Positions 16,491-25,283 are shown, counted from the stretch's first letter. The stretch is DNA of 64,000 nucleotides from Diaphorobacter sp. HDW4B (GCF_011305535.1 NZ_CP049906.1:310001-374000), one strand, 5' to 3'. Made by a program: numbers and translations. Notes: generated by a model not told the origin, from the letters alone.

Positions 16491-16543
16491 GATATTGATA
16501 CACGGAAGATGATATGTATCATTACCATATTGATCCATATCGC
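16491..16543. promoter_or_regulatory. promoter/operator region of the second kinase module
   Basis: An AT-rich block directly upstream of the 16,557 gene contains the perfect palindrome ATGATATGTATCAT (16,509-16,522), TATTGATCCATA at 16,528-16,539 (one mismatch to the element at 21,199 and 53,443) and TATTGATACA at 16,493. It follows the terminator directly and must start transcription of the 16,557-20,432 module. The position close to the start codon suggests repression. Confidence 0.5.
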
Positions 16544-16556
16544 AATGAGAACACCC

Positions 16557-17624
16557 ATGCCAACCTCTGATTCACTGCCCAGAACCCTTGAAGAACTCAC
16601 GCCGCAGTGGCTGTCGAGCGCATTGCAGAAGTCGTTGCCCGGTGCATCGTTCAGCGCGATTGAAATCGAACGCGTGCTGTGGGGCACGGCCACCAAGGTG
16701 TTGGCCAAGGTGAGCTATGCAGACCCTCAGCCGGAAGGGGCTCCGGCGCAGTTGTGCATCAAGGGGGAGTTCGACGAGCGCGCGCGTGCCGCCGTGGGTG
16801 GCGAGAGCCGCACTGGAACGCAGATGGAAGCGCTGTTCTTCAACGGTCTGGCGGGGCAGCTTGGCATTCCTCTGCCTCGCCACTGGTATGCCGGTTCCGA
16901 GCCGGGCATGGGCATTCTGGTGCTGGACAATCTGGCTGCCAAGGGATACGGATTTGGCAACCCCACCGAGCCGTGGCCGGCGGATCGCGTGGCTGACGCG
17001 CTGGACATTCTGGCCACGCTGCATGGCTCCACCTGGGGCAAGCGTTACCCTGAGCTGGACTGGCTTTCCGTCGGATCGACCGCCGTGCGGCATGCGGCCG
17101 AGATGCTGATGTCCGATCAGCATTGGAAAGGCCAGTTTTCGCAGCCCGATGTCTACCAGTTGCCCTCTGCGCTGACCGACAACCAGCGCCTGATCCGTGG
17201 CTATCGCGCGCTGTGGGCCTACGACGATCAGCACGCCGACTGCGTGATCCATGGCGATGCGCATGTGGGCAACACCTGCTTCGATCCGCAAGGCTCACCG
17301 TTCTTCATCGACTGGGCTGGACCTTGCCATTCGCACTGGGGTACGGACGTTCCCTACTTTCTTGTCGGTGCCCTCAGCGTGGAAGACCGCCGCGCACTGG
17401 AGCGCGACCTGTTTGCGCATTACCTCAAGCGACTTGCACATCACGGTGGGCCTGCGCTCGATGCGGCACTCGCCTGGGATGACTACCGCCGTCACATGGT
17501 GCACGGAATGATGTGGGCGACGCTGCCCACTGCGCTGCAGTCCTCGGCGAATGTGCATGCGATGGGCGAGCGCTACGCGCAGGCCATGCTGGACCACGAC
17601 ACGCTGGCGCTGCTGGGCGTGTGA
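16557..17624 (+). CDS. APH-fold phosphotransferase (kinase), copy 2
   Basis: A 355-residue paralogue of the 13,504 kinase. The N-terminus LPRTLEELTPQWLSSALQ aligns with PFKIEDITADWLSQALS of copy 1, followed by ATP-binding-lobe strands, the catalytic loop HGDAHVGN (His232, Asp234, Asn239) and FIDW. ATG 16557 was chosen because it aligns with copy 1; an ATG at 16545 is equally possible and neither has a strong ribosome binding site, so the mRNA leader may be very short. It is the first gene of its module and is followed after 21 bp by the second CrtC-like protein. An alcohol-kinase role is inferred. Confidence 0.82.
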   Translation: MPTSDSLPRTLEELTPQWLSSALQKSLPGASFSAIEIERVLWGTATKVLAKVSYADPQPEGAPAQLCIKGEFDERARAAVGGESRTGTQMEALFFNGLAGQLGIPLPRHWYAGSEPGMGILVLDNLAAKGYGFGNPTEPWPADRVADALDILATLHGSTWGKRYPELDWLSVGSTAVRHAAEMLMSDQHWKGQFSQPDVYQLPSALTDNQRLIRGYRALWAYDDQHADCVIHGDAHVGNTCFDPQGSPFFIDWAGPCHSHWGTDVPYFLVGALSVEDRRALERDLFAHYLKRLAHHGGPALDAALAWDDYRRHMVHGMMWATLPTALQSSANVHAMGERYAQAMLDHDTLALLGV

Positions 17625-17645
17625 TCTGAAGAACAAGGAGACGAC

Positions 17646-18713
17646 ATGACGACAGATACACAGGTCAAAGGCACTGACAAGGACAAGGAAGAGCAGGGCT
17701 GGTGGCTGGACGAAGACAAACATGCCAAGACCAAGCACAGCCTGATCGGTCTGCCGCTGGGCACGGTGGTCGATGCCGACGAACTGCTGCATCCCCCCGT
17801 CGCAAGCGGCCACTTTGCCTCGTCCGAAACTTCGTATTTCGGGTTCAGCATTCCCGAGCACCGGCTCAACTGCGAGATCTATCTCTGGTACCACCCGGCG
17901 CTCAAGGTGATGAGCGCGAGCGTGCTGATCTGGACCGGGTTCAAGAAGACATCGCTCGCAGCGGAGTACGTCAACCACCATCACTTTCTTCCCTATCCAA
18001 AGAATGATGGCGGTGATCTGCACTTCGAGGCGCTGAATCTGCATGTGCGCGTGATCGATCCGTTCAAGTCCGTTCAGATCGATTTCGAAGACCGTGCGCA
18101 GAACGTGAAGTTCTCCTATCGGCAGGACGCCATCATGCCGCCGGGCGTGCGTCCGGGTGGCTACCACTTCACGCAGGCGGTCAAGACGCAGGGTGAGTTG
18201 AACCTTCGCGGAACGCAATACAAGATCGACGGCTTCTTCTCGCGCGACCGCTCGTGGACGCAGGAGCGCCGCGAAGATCCCATCGTCATGCCACCGCTGA
18301 CCTGGATGGTGGGCGTGTTCGATTCCGGCTTTGCCTTTCATTGCCTGGCCATGGACGACATGGCTCTCAAGCCCTCGTGGGCGAGTGCCTTCCCCTCCAT
18401 GCAGCCGAACGCAGGGCTGTTCTGGGGCTATGTATGGAAAGACGGCGAACTCGCACCCGTGAGCATGGCGCGCAAGCTCACGACCTACGACGCCGATGGC
18501 ATCTCGCCCAGGCACATCGAGATGGACATGGCCGACGCCAAGGGCCGTCATTTCACGCTGCGCGGCGAGGTGCAGGCACGTCTTCCGTGGCAGACCTGGC
18601 AGAACATGAACACGATTTTTTGTCAGACGCGTTGGGAATGCGATGGCAAAGTGGGATTTGGTGACTCGCAGGACGTTCAGTTCCAGGAGTTCCCGCGTTT
18701 GTTCGCACGCTGA
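17646..18713 (+). CDS. CrtC/AttH-like lipocalin-fold protein (DUF7064/DUF7065-type), copy 2
   Basis: A 355-residue soluble protein of the same family as the 14,594 product and closest in style to the 55,018 product: ETSYFGFSIPEHRLNCEIYLWYHP near residue 60 matches ETYYFGFHVPEQAIHAFIYIW there, and SRDRSWTQERREDP near residue 200 matches RDRSWSNPRPEDP. The conserved Arg-Asp-x-x-Trp is the likely functional centre. It starts 21 bp after the kinase gene with an AAGGAGACGAC site and is followed by two membrane proteins. An isomerase, hydratase or lyase role on an isoprenoid-like substrate is inferred, not shown. Confidence 0.62.
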   Translation: MTTDTQVKGTDKDKEEQGWWLDEDKHAKTKHSLIGLPLGTVVDADELLHPPVASGHFASSETSYFGFSIPEHRLNCEIYLWYHPALKVMSASVLIWTGFKKTSLAAEYVNHHHFLPYPKNDGGDLHFEALNLHVRVIDPFKSVQIDFEDRAQNVKFSYRQDAIMPPGVRPGGYHFTQAVKTQGELNLRGTQYKIDGFFSRDRSWTQERREDPIVMPPLTWMVGVFDSGFAFHCLAMDDMALKPSWASAFPSMQPNAGLFWGYVWKDGELAPVSMARKLTTYDADGISPRHIEMDMADAKGRHFTLRGEVQARLPWQTWQNMNTIFCQTRWECDGKVGFGDSQDVQFQEFPRLFAR

Positions 18714-18727
18714 TAAGAGGACCAGAG

Positions 18728-19516
18728 ATGTTTGAATGGACTCAAGCGGTGCAGACCGGAGATCAGTGGTTTGTTCCCAAACCTGCACTCGAAAAATCGG
18801 TGGAGTGGCAATACGGCATCCTGATCGTGATGTCTGCGCTGGCGGTGGCGGCCATCGTCTACGCCTTTGTGCATGCGCGCAGACATCGGCGCAGTGATGC
18901 CTTGTGGATTGTGGCGGGCGCAGCGCTGGCGTCGTTCTGGGAGCCATTGGGCGACCTGCTAGCGCATGTCACTTATCACGAGGTGAATCAGCTCAATCTG
19001 ACCGCGTCGTTTGGATTCCATACGCCGCTGTGGGTGCTGCCCACTTACATCGTGTTCTTTGGCGCGCCGATTCTCATGCTGCTGCAATGGCTGGAGCGCG
19101 GTGTATCCGTCAAGGCGTGGATGCTGTATTTCTTTGCCTCGATTCCCGGTGCGCTTCTGTTTGAAGTGCCTTTGCTGGAGATGGGGTCTATCGAATACTA
19201 CGGAGCGAACCAGCCGCTCAAGATTCTGGGTTATCCGCTCTGGATGGCCTTCGTCAACAGCGGCACCATGTTCGTCGTGACCACGGCGGTGTATTTCCTG
19301 CGCAAGTCGCCATTCATTGGCACTCACCCGATCCTGCTGGCCCCGCTGCTGCCGATGTTGGTGCTGGGTGCCAATGCTGGGGCCGGCTTGCCGCTTTCTC
19401 ACGCCATCAACAGCGCTGCGTCACTGCAGGTCGTGAATCTGATGGCCGTCGCATCGATGGCGCTGTCCACGCTCTACGCCTGGATCTGCGGAAAGCTGCT
19501 GGAAAGCGATCGCTGA
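18728..19516 (+). CDS. polytopic membrane protein, EPxxDxLxH family, copy 1
   Basis: A 262-residue protein with about six or seven transmembrane segments, paralogous to the next gene. Shared motifs are EPLGDLLAH (72-80), EYYGANQPL (156-164) and LWMAFVN (171-177). Conserved Glu, Asp, His, Asn and Tyr in or next to membrane segments suggest an enzyme. The motif style recalls membrane hydratases/cyclases such as CruF or the AveC spirocyclase group, but this is a weak resemblance from memory. It follows the CrtC-like gene by 14 bp and has an AGAGGA site. Confidence 0.65.
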   Translation: MFEWTQAVQTGDQWFVPKPALEKSVEWQYGILIVMSALAVAAIVYAFVHARRHRRSDALWIVAGAALASFWEPLGDLLAHVTYHEVNQLNLTASFGFHTPLWVLPTYIVFFGAPILMLLQWLERGVSVKAWMLYFFASIPGALLFEVPLLEMGSIEYYGANQPLKILGYPLWMAFVNSGTMFVVTTAVYFLRKSPFIGTHPILLAPLLPMLVLGANAGAGLPLSHAINSAASLQVVNLMAVASMALSTLYAWICGKLLESDR

Positions 19517-19577
19517 TTCGAGCCTTTTCCGTCTCGCCAACAAACACCAATCACATCCCTATTTGATGGAGACAACC

Positions 19578-20432
19578 ATGTTTCAGAATCCTCCCATGCC
19601 ACTGATTCCCTTGCCCGATTGGGTGCTGCAGCCCCACTACGAGTACTGGGTGACGGTGATCTTCGGCGTGCTTGCGCTGTTGACGCTGTTCAAATCCGTG
19701 TTCGACGCAAACAAGACCAAGTCGTGGTTTCCAATTGTGCTGTTCATCGGCGGCGGACTGGCTGTGATCTACGAGCCGATCAATGACGTGCTCGGGCATT
19801 GCTTCTACAGCGAAGACGGCATGAACTACGTATGGCTTACCAGCATGGGTCGGCGCATTCCGACCTACATCGGGTTCTGCTTCTTCTTCTACTACTACAC
19901 GCGCATCTGGATCTGCATGGACATGCTCAGCAAGGGCGTGAGCTCCATGCAATGGATGCGCACCTACTTCGTCACGGTGTTCATCGCCCAGCTGTTCGAG
20001 TACATCCCCATCTCGATGAGCATCTGGGGTTACTACGGCGACAACCAGCCGCTGCAGTTCGGCCATTTTCCTCCGCTGTGGTGGGGCTTCATCAACGGTT
20101 CCTGTCTGATCTCGATTGCAGCCGTCCTGCATCTGCTGCGCACCTACGTGCTCAAGGGCGCGGCGCGCACCTGGATCGGTCTGGCCGTGCCGGTGTTCAC
20201 CATGATGTTCCATGGCGGCCCGGCGCTGCCCGTGACCTTCACGATCAACGCGACGATGGACGTGACCGCCACCACGATCGCCAGCCTGATCACCATCGGC
20301 CTCGGCATCGCCATGGTGTACTGGTCGCACGCGTTCAGCGAGCGCCTGCGCCTGGGCGGCTACCGCAAGGTGGGAGAGTCCCAGACTTCCTCGCCATCGG
20401 CCCTTGGCGGAAAGATGGCTTCGTCAGTCTGA
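19578..20432 (+). CDS. polytopic membrane protein, EPxxDxLxH family, copy 2
   Basis: A 284-residue paralogue of the preceding gene with EPINDVLGH (66-74), GYYGDNQPL (151-159) and PLWWGFIN (166-173). ATG 19578 has a GGAGACAACC site directly upstream; the longer in-frame TTG at 19563 does not. The C-terminal 25 residues are polar and probably cytoplasmic. The 3' end overlaps the end of the convergent TetR gene by nine bases. Two adjacent copies suggest a heterodimer or consecutive steps. The family is not recognised with certainty; an AveC-like or CruF-like membrane enzyme is the best guess. Confidence 0.65.
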   Translation: MFQNPPMPLIPLPDWVLQPHYEYWVTVIFGVLALLTLFKSVFDANKTKSWFPIVLFIGGGLAVIYEPINDVLGHCFYSEDGMNYVWLTSMGRRIPTYIGFCFFFYYYTRIWICMDMLSKGVSSMQWMRTYFVTVFIAQLFEYIPISMSIWGYYGDNQPLQFGHFPPLWWGFINGSCLISIAAVLHLLRTYVLKGAARTWIGLAVPVFTMMFHGGPALPVTFTINATMDVTATTIASLITIGLGIAMVYWSHAFSERLRLGGYRKVGESQTSSPSALGGKMASSV

Positions 20433-21059
20433 TTGACCTTGTTGGAGATCGGGGCGTGCCAGAATCGACGGCAGCAGGAACTTGCGCAGAAAGGCGATCT
20501 GCTCGCTTTTGCTGAAGTCGGTTCTGAGCAGAAAGAAGACATTGCCGGCGGTAAGCAGCGTGGCGAGTTCATCGTTGCTTACATCCGGGCGTAGCTCGCC
20601 GCTCTTGCGTGCGTCATCGAACCAGTCGTTCCAAGCATTCAGCGTATAGCCAATCACGGGCCCCTTGGGGTCGAGCAGGTAGCGCTCCAGGCCGGAGTCT
20701 CCCAACGCCTCGAAAACGAGGATGAGCACCTTGTCCTTGCGCGCCATGTCCAATGCTTCGGTGGAGCCCAGCACCACGGCGTCTGAAAACGACTTGTAGC
20801 GCGTAAGACGTTTGCGCATGGTGTCTTTCATACGATTGGCGCAATGGGCAGCGACCCCCTCCAGCAGCGCTTTGCGAGTGCCGAAGGTGCGGTATGCGGT
20901 GGGACGGCTCAGGCCGGCCTCCTGCGCAATGTCCTCGACAAAGGTCTTGGAAATGCCATTGTTGGCAATGCAGCGCAGGGCGGCCTCGATAAGGCGCGTT
21001 TCGTTGCTGATGCCGTCGCTCTTCGTACGCAAGTTGACTCTCCGGGGTAAGGGGCTCAA
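20424..21059 (-). CDS. TetR family transcriptional regulator
   Basis: A 211-residue TetR protein. The N-terminal helix-turn-helix reads RLIEAALRCIANNGISKTFVEDIAQEAGLSRPTAYRTFGTRKALLEGV (about residues 22-70), with a helical ligand-binding domain after it. It diverges from the acyl-CoA synthetase gene (218-bp spacer containing TATTGATGCATA), so it probably represses that gene and itself in response to an acyl-CoA or pathway intermediate. An extra in-frame start slightly downstream cannot be excluded. Confidence 0.88.
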   Translation of the reverse strand: MSPLPRRVNLRTKSDGISNETRLIEAALRCIANNGISKTFVEDIAQEAGLSRPTAYRTFGTRKALLEGVAAHCANRMKDTMRKRLTRYKSFSDAVVLGSTEALDMARKDKVLILVFEALGDSGLERYLLDPKGPVIGYTLNAWNDWFDDARKSGELRPDVSNDELATLLTAGNVFFLLRTDFSKSEQIAFLRKFLLPSILARPDLQQGQSD

Positions 21060-21198
21060 GTAAAGGGCTCAAGGGCGCAAGGCGCTCAGTTTGCCATGGA
21101 CTGAGCGATGTTCTGCTCCAAGCGGCATGCCTGTGCCATGCGGCGCTGCAAATTGGTGAAATCGAGTCACGAATTTTCGTCGATGCTGGCAAAAATAG

Positions 21199-21210
21199 TA
21201 TTGATGCATA
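21199..21210. promoter_or_regulatory. TATTGATGCATA element in the TetR/acyl-CoA synthetase divergent spacer
   Basis: The 12-mer TATTGATGCATA is followed by TAAAATTG in an AT-rich patch 68 bp upstream of the synthetase start. The same 12-mer occurs exactly at 53,443-53,454 and in near form at 16,528, 40,005 and 57,741, always between genes. It could be an operator or part of a shared promoter. Confidence 0.42.
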
Positions 21211-21277
21211 TAAAATTGAAACCAAACCCAAGCTGCTCGAAGACAGCTCGTTCCGCCATCGTCAGCAGGAGACAATT

Positions 21278-22870
21278 TTGAACCCGGACAACTCTACCAA
21301 CGCCCCATTCGTGCCACGATTCGACAACATGCTTTTCGTGGGCGACTACGCAACGCATGGTGCCAAGCGCTTTTCTGATCGCATAGCGATTCTCGGTGAC
21401 ACGGGCCAGCTCAGTTACCGTGAGCTTGACGAGGCCAGCAATCGCTTTGCCCACCACCTGCTGGCGCGGGGCTTCAAACCGGGCGCGCGCGTTGGTTATC
21501 TGGGCAAGAACAGCGAGCTGTTGTTCGTTGCTTTGTTCGGGTGCATACGAGCCGGATGTGTGCTGGTGCCCATCAATTGGCGCTACGCCTTGCCCGAGGT
21601 GACCTACGTCTCTGACGATGCCGAACTCGCGCTGCTGATCTACGGCCCGGAGGTCGCGCCGGTGGCCATCGGCGCAGGGGAAAAGCTGGGAGCCAAGCTC
21701 GCCTTGATGTCCACGGTGGAGCCGTCTGGCAACGAGCCGAGCTTTCAGCAAGTGATCGGCGCTGGCCCCAGTACGCGTCCGGTATTGAATCTCGATCCCG
21801 ACGATGGCGTGCTGCAGCTCTACACCAGCGGCACCACCGGCAAGCCCAAGGGCGTGGTGCTGTCGCATCGCGCGATCTCGATTGCGCGTTGGGTGGAGAT
21901 GGGCGCGCCCGCCTGGGCCGACTGGAACGACGACGATGTGATTCTCTCCGCCATGCCCAATTTCCATTCGGGCGGTCTGGCCTGGATGCTGATCGGCATG
22001 CTTCGCTCGCTGACCTGCGTGCTGACGGCCGATCCGTCGCCCGCCAACTTGCTGGCCCTGAGCGTTCGCCACGACGTCACTCGCACCTTCATCGTGCCTT
22101 CCGTCGTCCGTTTGCTGCTCGACGCGGTGGAAGCCAGTGGCGAGCCAGCGCCGCCCATCAAGACCATCTACTACGGCGCTGCCCCCATGGACACAGCGCT
22201 GATCGCGCGCTGCATCAAGGTGTTCGGGCAATGCGGCTTTGGTCAGTTCTACGGCATGACCGAGACCGCCGGCTCCGTGACCTTTCTTGCGCCGGGCGAG
22301 CACGATGTGACGCGCCCGGAACGCCTGCGCTCGGTAGGCCGCGCACTGCCTTGCTACGACATCGAGATTCGCGACCCTTCCGGGAAAGCGCTTCAACCCG
22401 GTGAACACGGCGAATTGTGGGTGCGCACGCCCACGATGATGAAGGGCTACTGGCAACTGCCGGACGCCACCTCCGAAGCGCTGCTCGGCGACTGGTACCG
22501 CACCGGCGATGGCGCCTACATGGACGCCGAAGGCTATGTGTTCCTGACCGACCGGATCAAGGACATGATCATCACGGGTGGGGAGAACGTCTATCCCATC
22601 GAAGTCGAAGCCGCGCTGCGTTTGCATCCCGCCATCGGCGAGGTCGTGGTGGTGGGCGTGCCGGATGAGAAATGGGGTGAGAGCATCTGCGCTGTTGTCG
22701 AATGGCGAGCTGGGAAGTCCGCCACGTTGGAAGAACTGCGCGAGTTTGCTCGTCAGCATATTGCGGCGTACAAGCTGCCGAGAGTTCTGCGCGATACAGC
22801 GCTGTTGCCGCGTACGGCTACGGGGAAGTTGCAGCGGGGGGAAGTGCGCAAGCAGACGGCGCGCTGGTAG
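21278..22870 (+). CDS. acyl-CoA synthetase (adenylate-forming, class I)
   Basis: A 530-residue AMP-binding enzyme: the ATP loop LYTSGTTGKPKGVVLSH near residue 187, GMTETAGS, YRTGDGAYMD, KDMIITGGENVYPIEVE and the C-terminal lysine block LPRTATGKLQRGEVRK are all present. It activates a carboxylic acid to its CoA thioester through an acyl-adenylate. The start is TTG at 21278, with AGGAGA six bases upstream; no ATG fits. It stands alone between TetR and a DUF4279 gene and would supply the CoA esters used by the crotonases, MaoC hydratase and SDRs in this window. The chain or ring specificity cannot be read from sequence. Confidence 0.92.
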   Translation: MNPDNSTNAPFVPRFDNMLFVGDYATHGAKRFSDRIAILGDTGQLSYRELDEASNRFAHHLLARGFKPGARVGYLGKNSELLFVALFGCIRAGCVLVPINWRYALPEVTYVSDDAELALLIYGPEVAPVAIGAGEKLGAKLALMSTVEPSGNEPSFQQVIGAGPSTRPVLNLDPDDGVLQLYTSGTTGKPKGVVLSHRAISIARWVEMGAPAWADWNDDDVILSAMPNFHSGGLAWMLIGMLRSLTCVLTADPSPANLLALSVRHDVTRTFIVPSVVRLLLDAVEASGEPAPPIKTIYYGAAPMDTALIARCIKVFGQCGFGQFYGMTETAGSVTFLAPGEHDVTRPERLRSVGRALPCYDIEIRDPSGKALQPGEHGELWVRTPTMMKGYWQLPDATSEALLGDWYRTGDGAYMDAEGYVFLTDRIKDMIITGGENVYPIEVEAALRLHPAIGEVVVVGVPDEKWGESICAVVEWRAGKSATLEELREFARQHIAAYKLPRVLRDTALLPRTATGKLQRGEVRKQTARW

Positions 22871-22997
22871 GGGTGATCTGCAAGTCCAAGTGGGACGGTA
22901 TCGCTGAGCAGAATCGCGAACGAAACTTGGAGGGCGCGGGGCGTATTGGATTTGCTATATTGCGCCGCACACTCGGAGTCTATTTGGTAGGGATTCA

Positions 22998-23411
22998 ATG
23001 GGAAACATAACTCGGTCAGCAGCTACGCTCAGGCTCTTGGGGGACGACCTGATACCTGACGAGGTGAGCGCGCTGCTTGGTGCGATTCCCACCAGCGCTC
23101 AAACAAAGGGGCAAGTCATAGTGGGTAGGACGGGAGTTGCTCGAATTGCAAATTCGGGAAGTTGGCGCCTTGAATCCACCAAGCGTGAGCCGGAAGATTT
23201 GGAGGCTCAGGTTTTTGAACTATTGGACCAATTGACCTTGGATTGCGGCGTTTGGGCCAGTCTTGGCAGTCGTTTTCGAGTCGGTTTGTTCTGCGGTGTT
23301 TTTATGGGCAGCTTCAACGATGGGTTGGTGCTTTCACCGAAAGCCTTACTGGCTTTGGGACAACGCTCCATCAAGCTTGAGCTGGACATATATGACGCCA
23401 GTCGAGACTGA
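22998..23411 (+). CDS. DUF4279 domain protein
   Basis: A 137-residue protein whose opening (SAATLRLLGDDLIPDEVSALLG), central WRLES and closing SIKLELDIYD match the DUF4279 pattern, a family of unknown function often near toxin-immunity or other accessory genes. It is more AT-rich and uses codons less typical of its neighbours, has its own AGGGA site, and has no functional link to the catabolic genes on either side, so it looks like an insertion. No toxin partner is visible. Confidence 0.7.
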   Translation: MGNITRSAATLRLLGDDLIPDEVSALLGAIPTSAQTKGQVIVGRTGVARIANSGSWRLESTKREPEDLEAQVFELLDQLTLDCGVWASLGSRFRVGLFCGVFMGSFNDGLVLSPKALLALGQRSIKLELDIYDASRD

Positions 23412-23458
23412 CGGATTGAGATCCGTAGCGTGCGTGCATCTGACTTTCTATCATCAAA

Positions 23459-24250
23459 TTACGCGCGAGCACCCGCAAAATCCGGCTCCCGCTTCTCCAA
23501 AAACGCAGCCACCGCCTCCTTGTGCTCAGCCGATGCATAGGACCGCGTCAAAGCATCCAGCTCCCGCTGCTGCACCAACTGCAGATCCGTTTCGTCCGCA
23601 TTCAGTGTCAGCAACTGCTTGGTAGTGCGCAGTGCTGCATGCGGATTGCAGCCCATGCGGCGGGCGAGAGCCTTGGCTTCCGAAAGCAGGGATTCAGCGG
23701 GGACGATCTGATCGATCAGCGATACCGCCAAGGCAGCGTCAGCGCTCAGCGTGTCTCCGGTCAGCAGCAGGCGGCTGGCGTTGCCGAAGCCCATGCGTCG
23801 CTGCGCGAAGTGCGATGCGGCGAGCTCGGGCACCAAGCCCATCTTCACGAAGCGCAGGGCGAACTTGGCCTCGGGCGCGGCGAGGATCTGGTCCATGGGC
23901 AGGATCAGCGATGCGCCGATGCCGATCGCCGCGCCGTTGACGGCTGCGACGATGGGCTTGGAGTCGCGCAGCAGTTGCACCCAGGTGTGAGTCTGCGCGT
24001 CGTCGCGGGCTTTCTGTTTTTCTGCTTCGGACAGGCCGAAGACGGCGGACATGTCCGCGCCTGCGCAAAAGCCCTTGCCGGTGGCGGTGACGACGATGGC
24101 GTCGATCTGCTTGTCGGCGTTGGCGGCTTCAATGGCCCGGCGCAACTGGGCATGCAGTTGGTAGGTCCAGGCGTTGAGCTTTTCGGGGCGGTTGAAGGTG
24201 ATGACGAGAACGCCTTCGTCCACTTCGGTGCGCAGGATTTCGGTGGTCAT
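23459..24250 (-). CDS. enoyl-CoA hydratase/isomerase (crotonase family)
   Basis: A 263-residue crotonase with the oxyanion-hole segment GKGFCAGADMSAV (about residues 58-70), the second glycine-rich element NGAAIGIGASL and the catalytic-glutamate region KMGLVPELAASHF. The C-terminal segment EHKEAVAAFLEKREPDF is typical. It hydrates or isomerises a 2-enoyl-CoA. It is the last gene of the minus-strand operon that begins with the Rieske oxygenase at 28,700 and lies 29 bp after the SDR. Confidence 0.9.
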   Translation of the reverse strand: MTTEILRTEVDEGVLVITFNRPEKLNAWTYQLHAQLRRAIEAANADKQIDAIVVTATGKGFCAGADMSAVFGLSEAEKQKARDDAQTHTWVQLLRDSKPIVAAVNGAAIGIGASLILPMDQILAAPEAKFALRFVKMGLVPELAASHFAQRRMGFGNASRLLLTGDTLSADAALAVSLIDQIVPAESLLSEAKALARRMGCNPHAALRTTKQLLTLNADETDLQLVQQRELDALTRSYASAEHKEAVAAFLEKREPDFAGARA

Positions 24251-24279
24251 GTCTGCTCGGGCTCTTCGGTTTCTTCAGT

Positions 24280-25068
24280 TCAGGTTTGCATGCCGCCATC
24301 GACCGCCAGTGATTGGCCGGTGACGAAGCGAGCACGTGAGGACAGCAGGAACAAGGCGGCATCCGCGATGTCGCGGGCCTCGCCCATGCGGCGCAGGGGA
24401 ATGGCCTTGACGATGCGCTCCACGGATTCGGGGCTCAGTTCGTTGTCGATGACCTGCTGGCCCAAGCCTGCTGCAATCCATCCGGGGCCCACGCAGTTGG
24501 AGCGCACGCCGAAGCGGCCTTCTTCCTTGGCAACGCCACGGAACAGCATTTCGATCGCGGCCTTGGGGGCTGCGGATTGGATGTCGCGTGCGGGGACGCG
24601 CTCGACGGCTGCGGTGATCACTGCGACGTAGGCACCTTGCGCGGCGCGGACATGGGGCAGGGTGGCGTGCACCAGGTTGAATGCGCCGTTCACATCGACG
24701 GCCACCACGCGCGCCCATTCGTGGGGCTTGATGTCGGAGATGAGCTGCATGTGCAGGCCGGGTCCGCTGGCATAGACGACCGAGTGCAGTGCGCCGTGGC
24801 GTGCGATGACGCCTTCGACAAGCGCGTTCACTTCGTCTGCGTTTTCAATCGCGAGCGGATGGAATTCCGCCTTGCGTCCCATGGCCTGGATTTCTTCGGC
24901 CACCTTGGCCGCCGCGTCCTTGTTGCGGCCATAGGTGATGACCACGTCGGAGCCTGCGCGGGCGAGCGTGAGTGCGATCTCGCGACCGATACCGCCGCTG
25001 CCGCCGGTCACGATGGCCACGCCTTTGTCGAAGCGCGGTTCTTCTGCCAACCAACTTGGGGTCGTCAT
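24280..25068 (-). CDS. atypical SDR (FabG-like) lacking the catalytic tyrosine
   Basis: A 262-residue Rossmann protein with a clear cofactor motif TGGSGGIG and the FabG-like C-terminus FVTGQSLAVDGGMQT. At the active site the usual YxxxK reads SAAPK, so Ser replaces the catalytic Tyr, and the NNAG motif reads YASG. It may be a reductase using another acid, as in enoyl reductases, or a non-catalytic subunit. ATG 25068 has AAGGGAG upstream and follows the small-protein gene by two bases; a start at 25113 would overlap that gene. Confidence 0.8.
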   Translation of the reverse strand: MTTPSWLAEEPRFDKGVAIVTGGSGGIGREIALTLARAGSDVVITYGRNKDAAAKVAEEIQAMGRKAEFHPLAIENADEVNALVEGVIARHGALHSVVYASGPGLHMQLISDIKPHEWARVVAVDVNGAFNLVHATLPHVRAAQGAYVAVITAAVERVPARDIQSAAPKAAIEMLFRGVAKEEGRFGVRSNCVGPGWIAAGLGQQVIDNELSPESVERIVKAIPLRRMGEARDIADAALFLLSSRARFVTGQSLAVDGGMQT

Positions 25069-25070
25069 GT

Positions 25071-25283
25071 TCACGCTCCCTTGCCGCTCAAAAAGATCTT
25101 GAAGATCTGCCACAGCGTGCCGAAGCTCACCATCGAATAGCCCTTGCGCAGCTCGGTGCCCGAGAGCACGGCCTGCACCGGCATGGCGCCCATGATGGTG
25201 CCGCTCACGATCACCTTGCCGCCTTCGGCGCGCACCGAGCTCACTTCCATCAGCTCGGAGTTGTCTGTTGTCATCATTCTCAT
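25071..25283 (-). CDS. small conserved partner of the phytoene-desaturase-like flavoprotein, copy 1
   Basis: A 70-residue protein, clearly related to the 67-residue product of 34,042-34,245: both share SELMEVSS, then IVSGTIMGAMPV, then ELRK, then a hydrophobic C-terminal stretch (here VSFGTLWQIFKIFL). The N-terminal half looks like beta strands and the tail could be a membrane anchor or amphipathic helix. In both cases the gene lies directly downstream of a CrtI-like flavoprotein (37 bp here), so it probably is a subunit or membrane tether. AGGAGA lies nine bases upstream of the start. No named family is recognised. Confidence 0.75.
   Translation of the reverse strand: MRMMTTDNSELMEVSSVRAEGGKVIVSGTIMGAMPVQAVLSGTELRKGYSMVSFGTLWQIFKIFLSGKGA

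Noticed and set aside
17295-18947. 550-codon minus-strand frame opposite the second kinase/CrtC-like genes
   Set aside because: It overlaps two genes with good ribosome binding sites and conserved motifs; its composition is typical of antisense frames.
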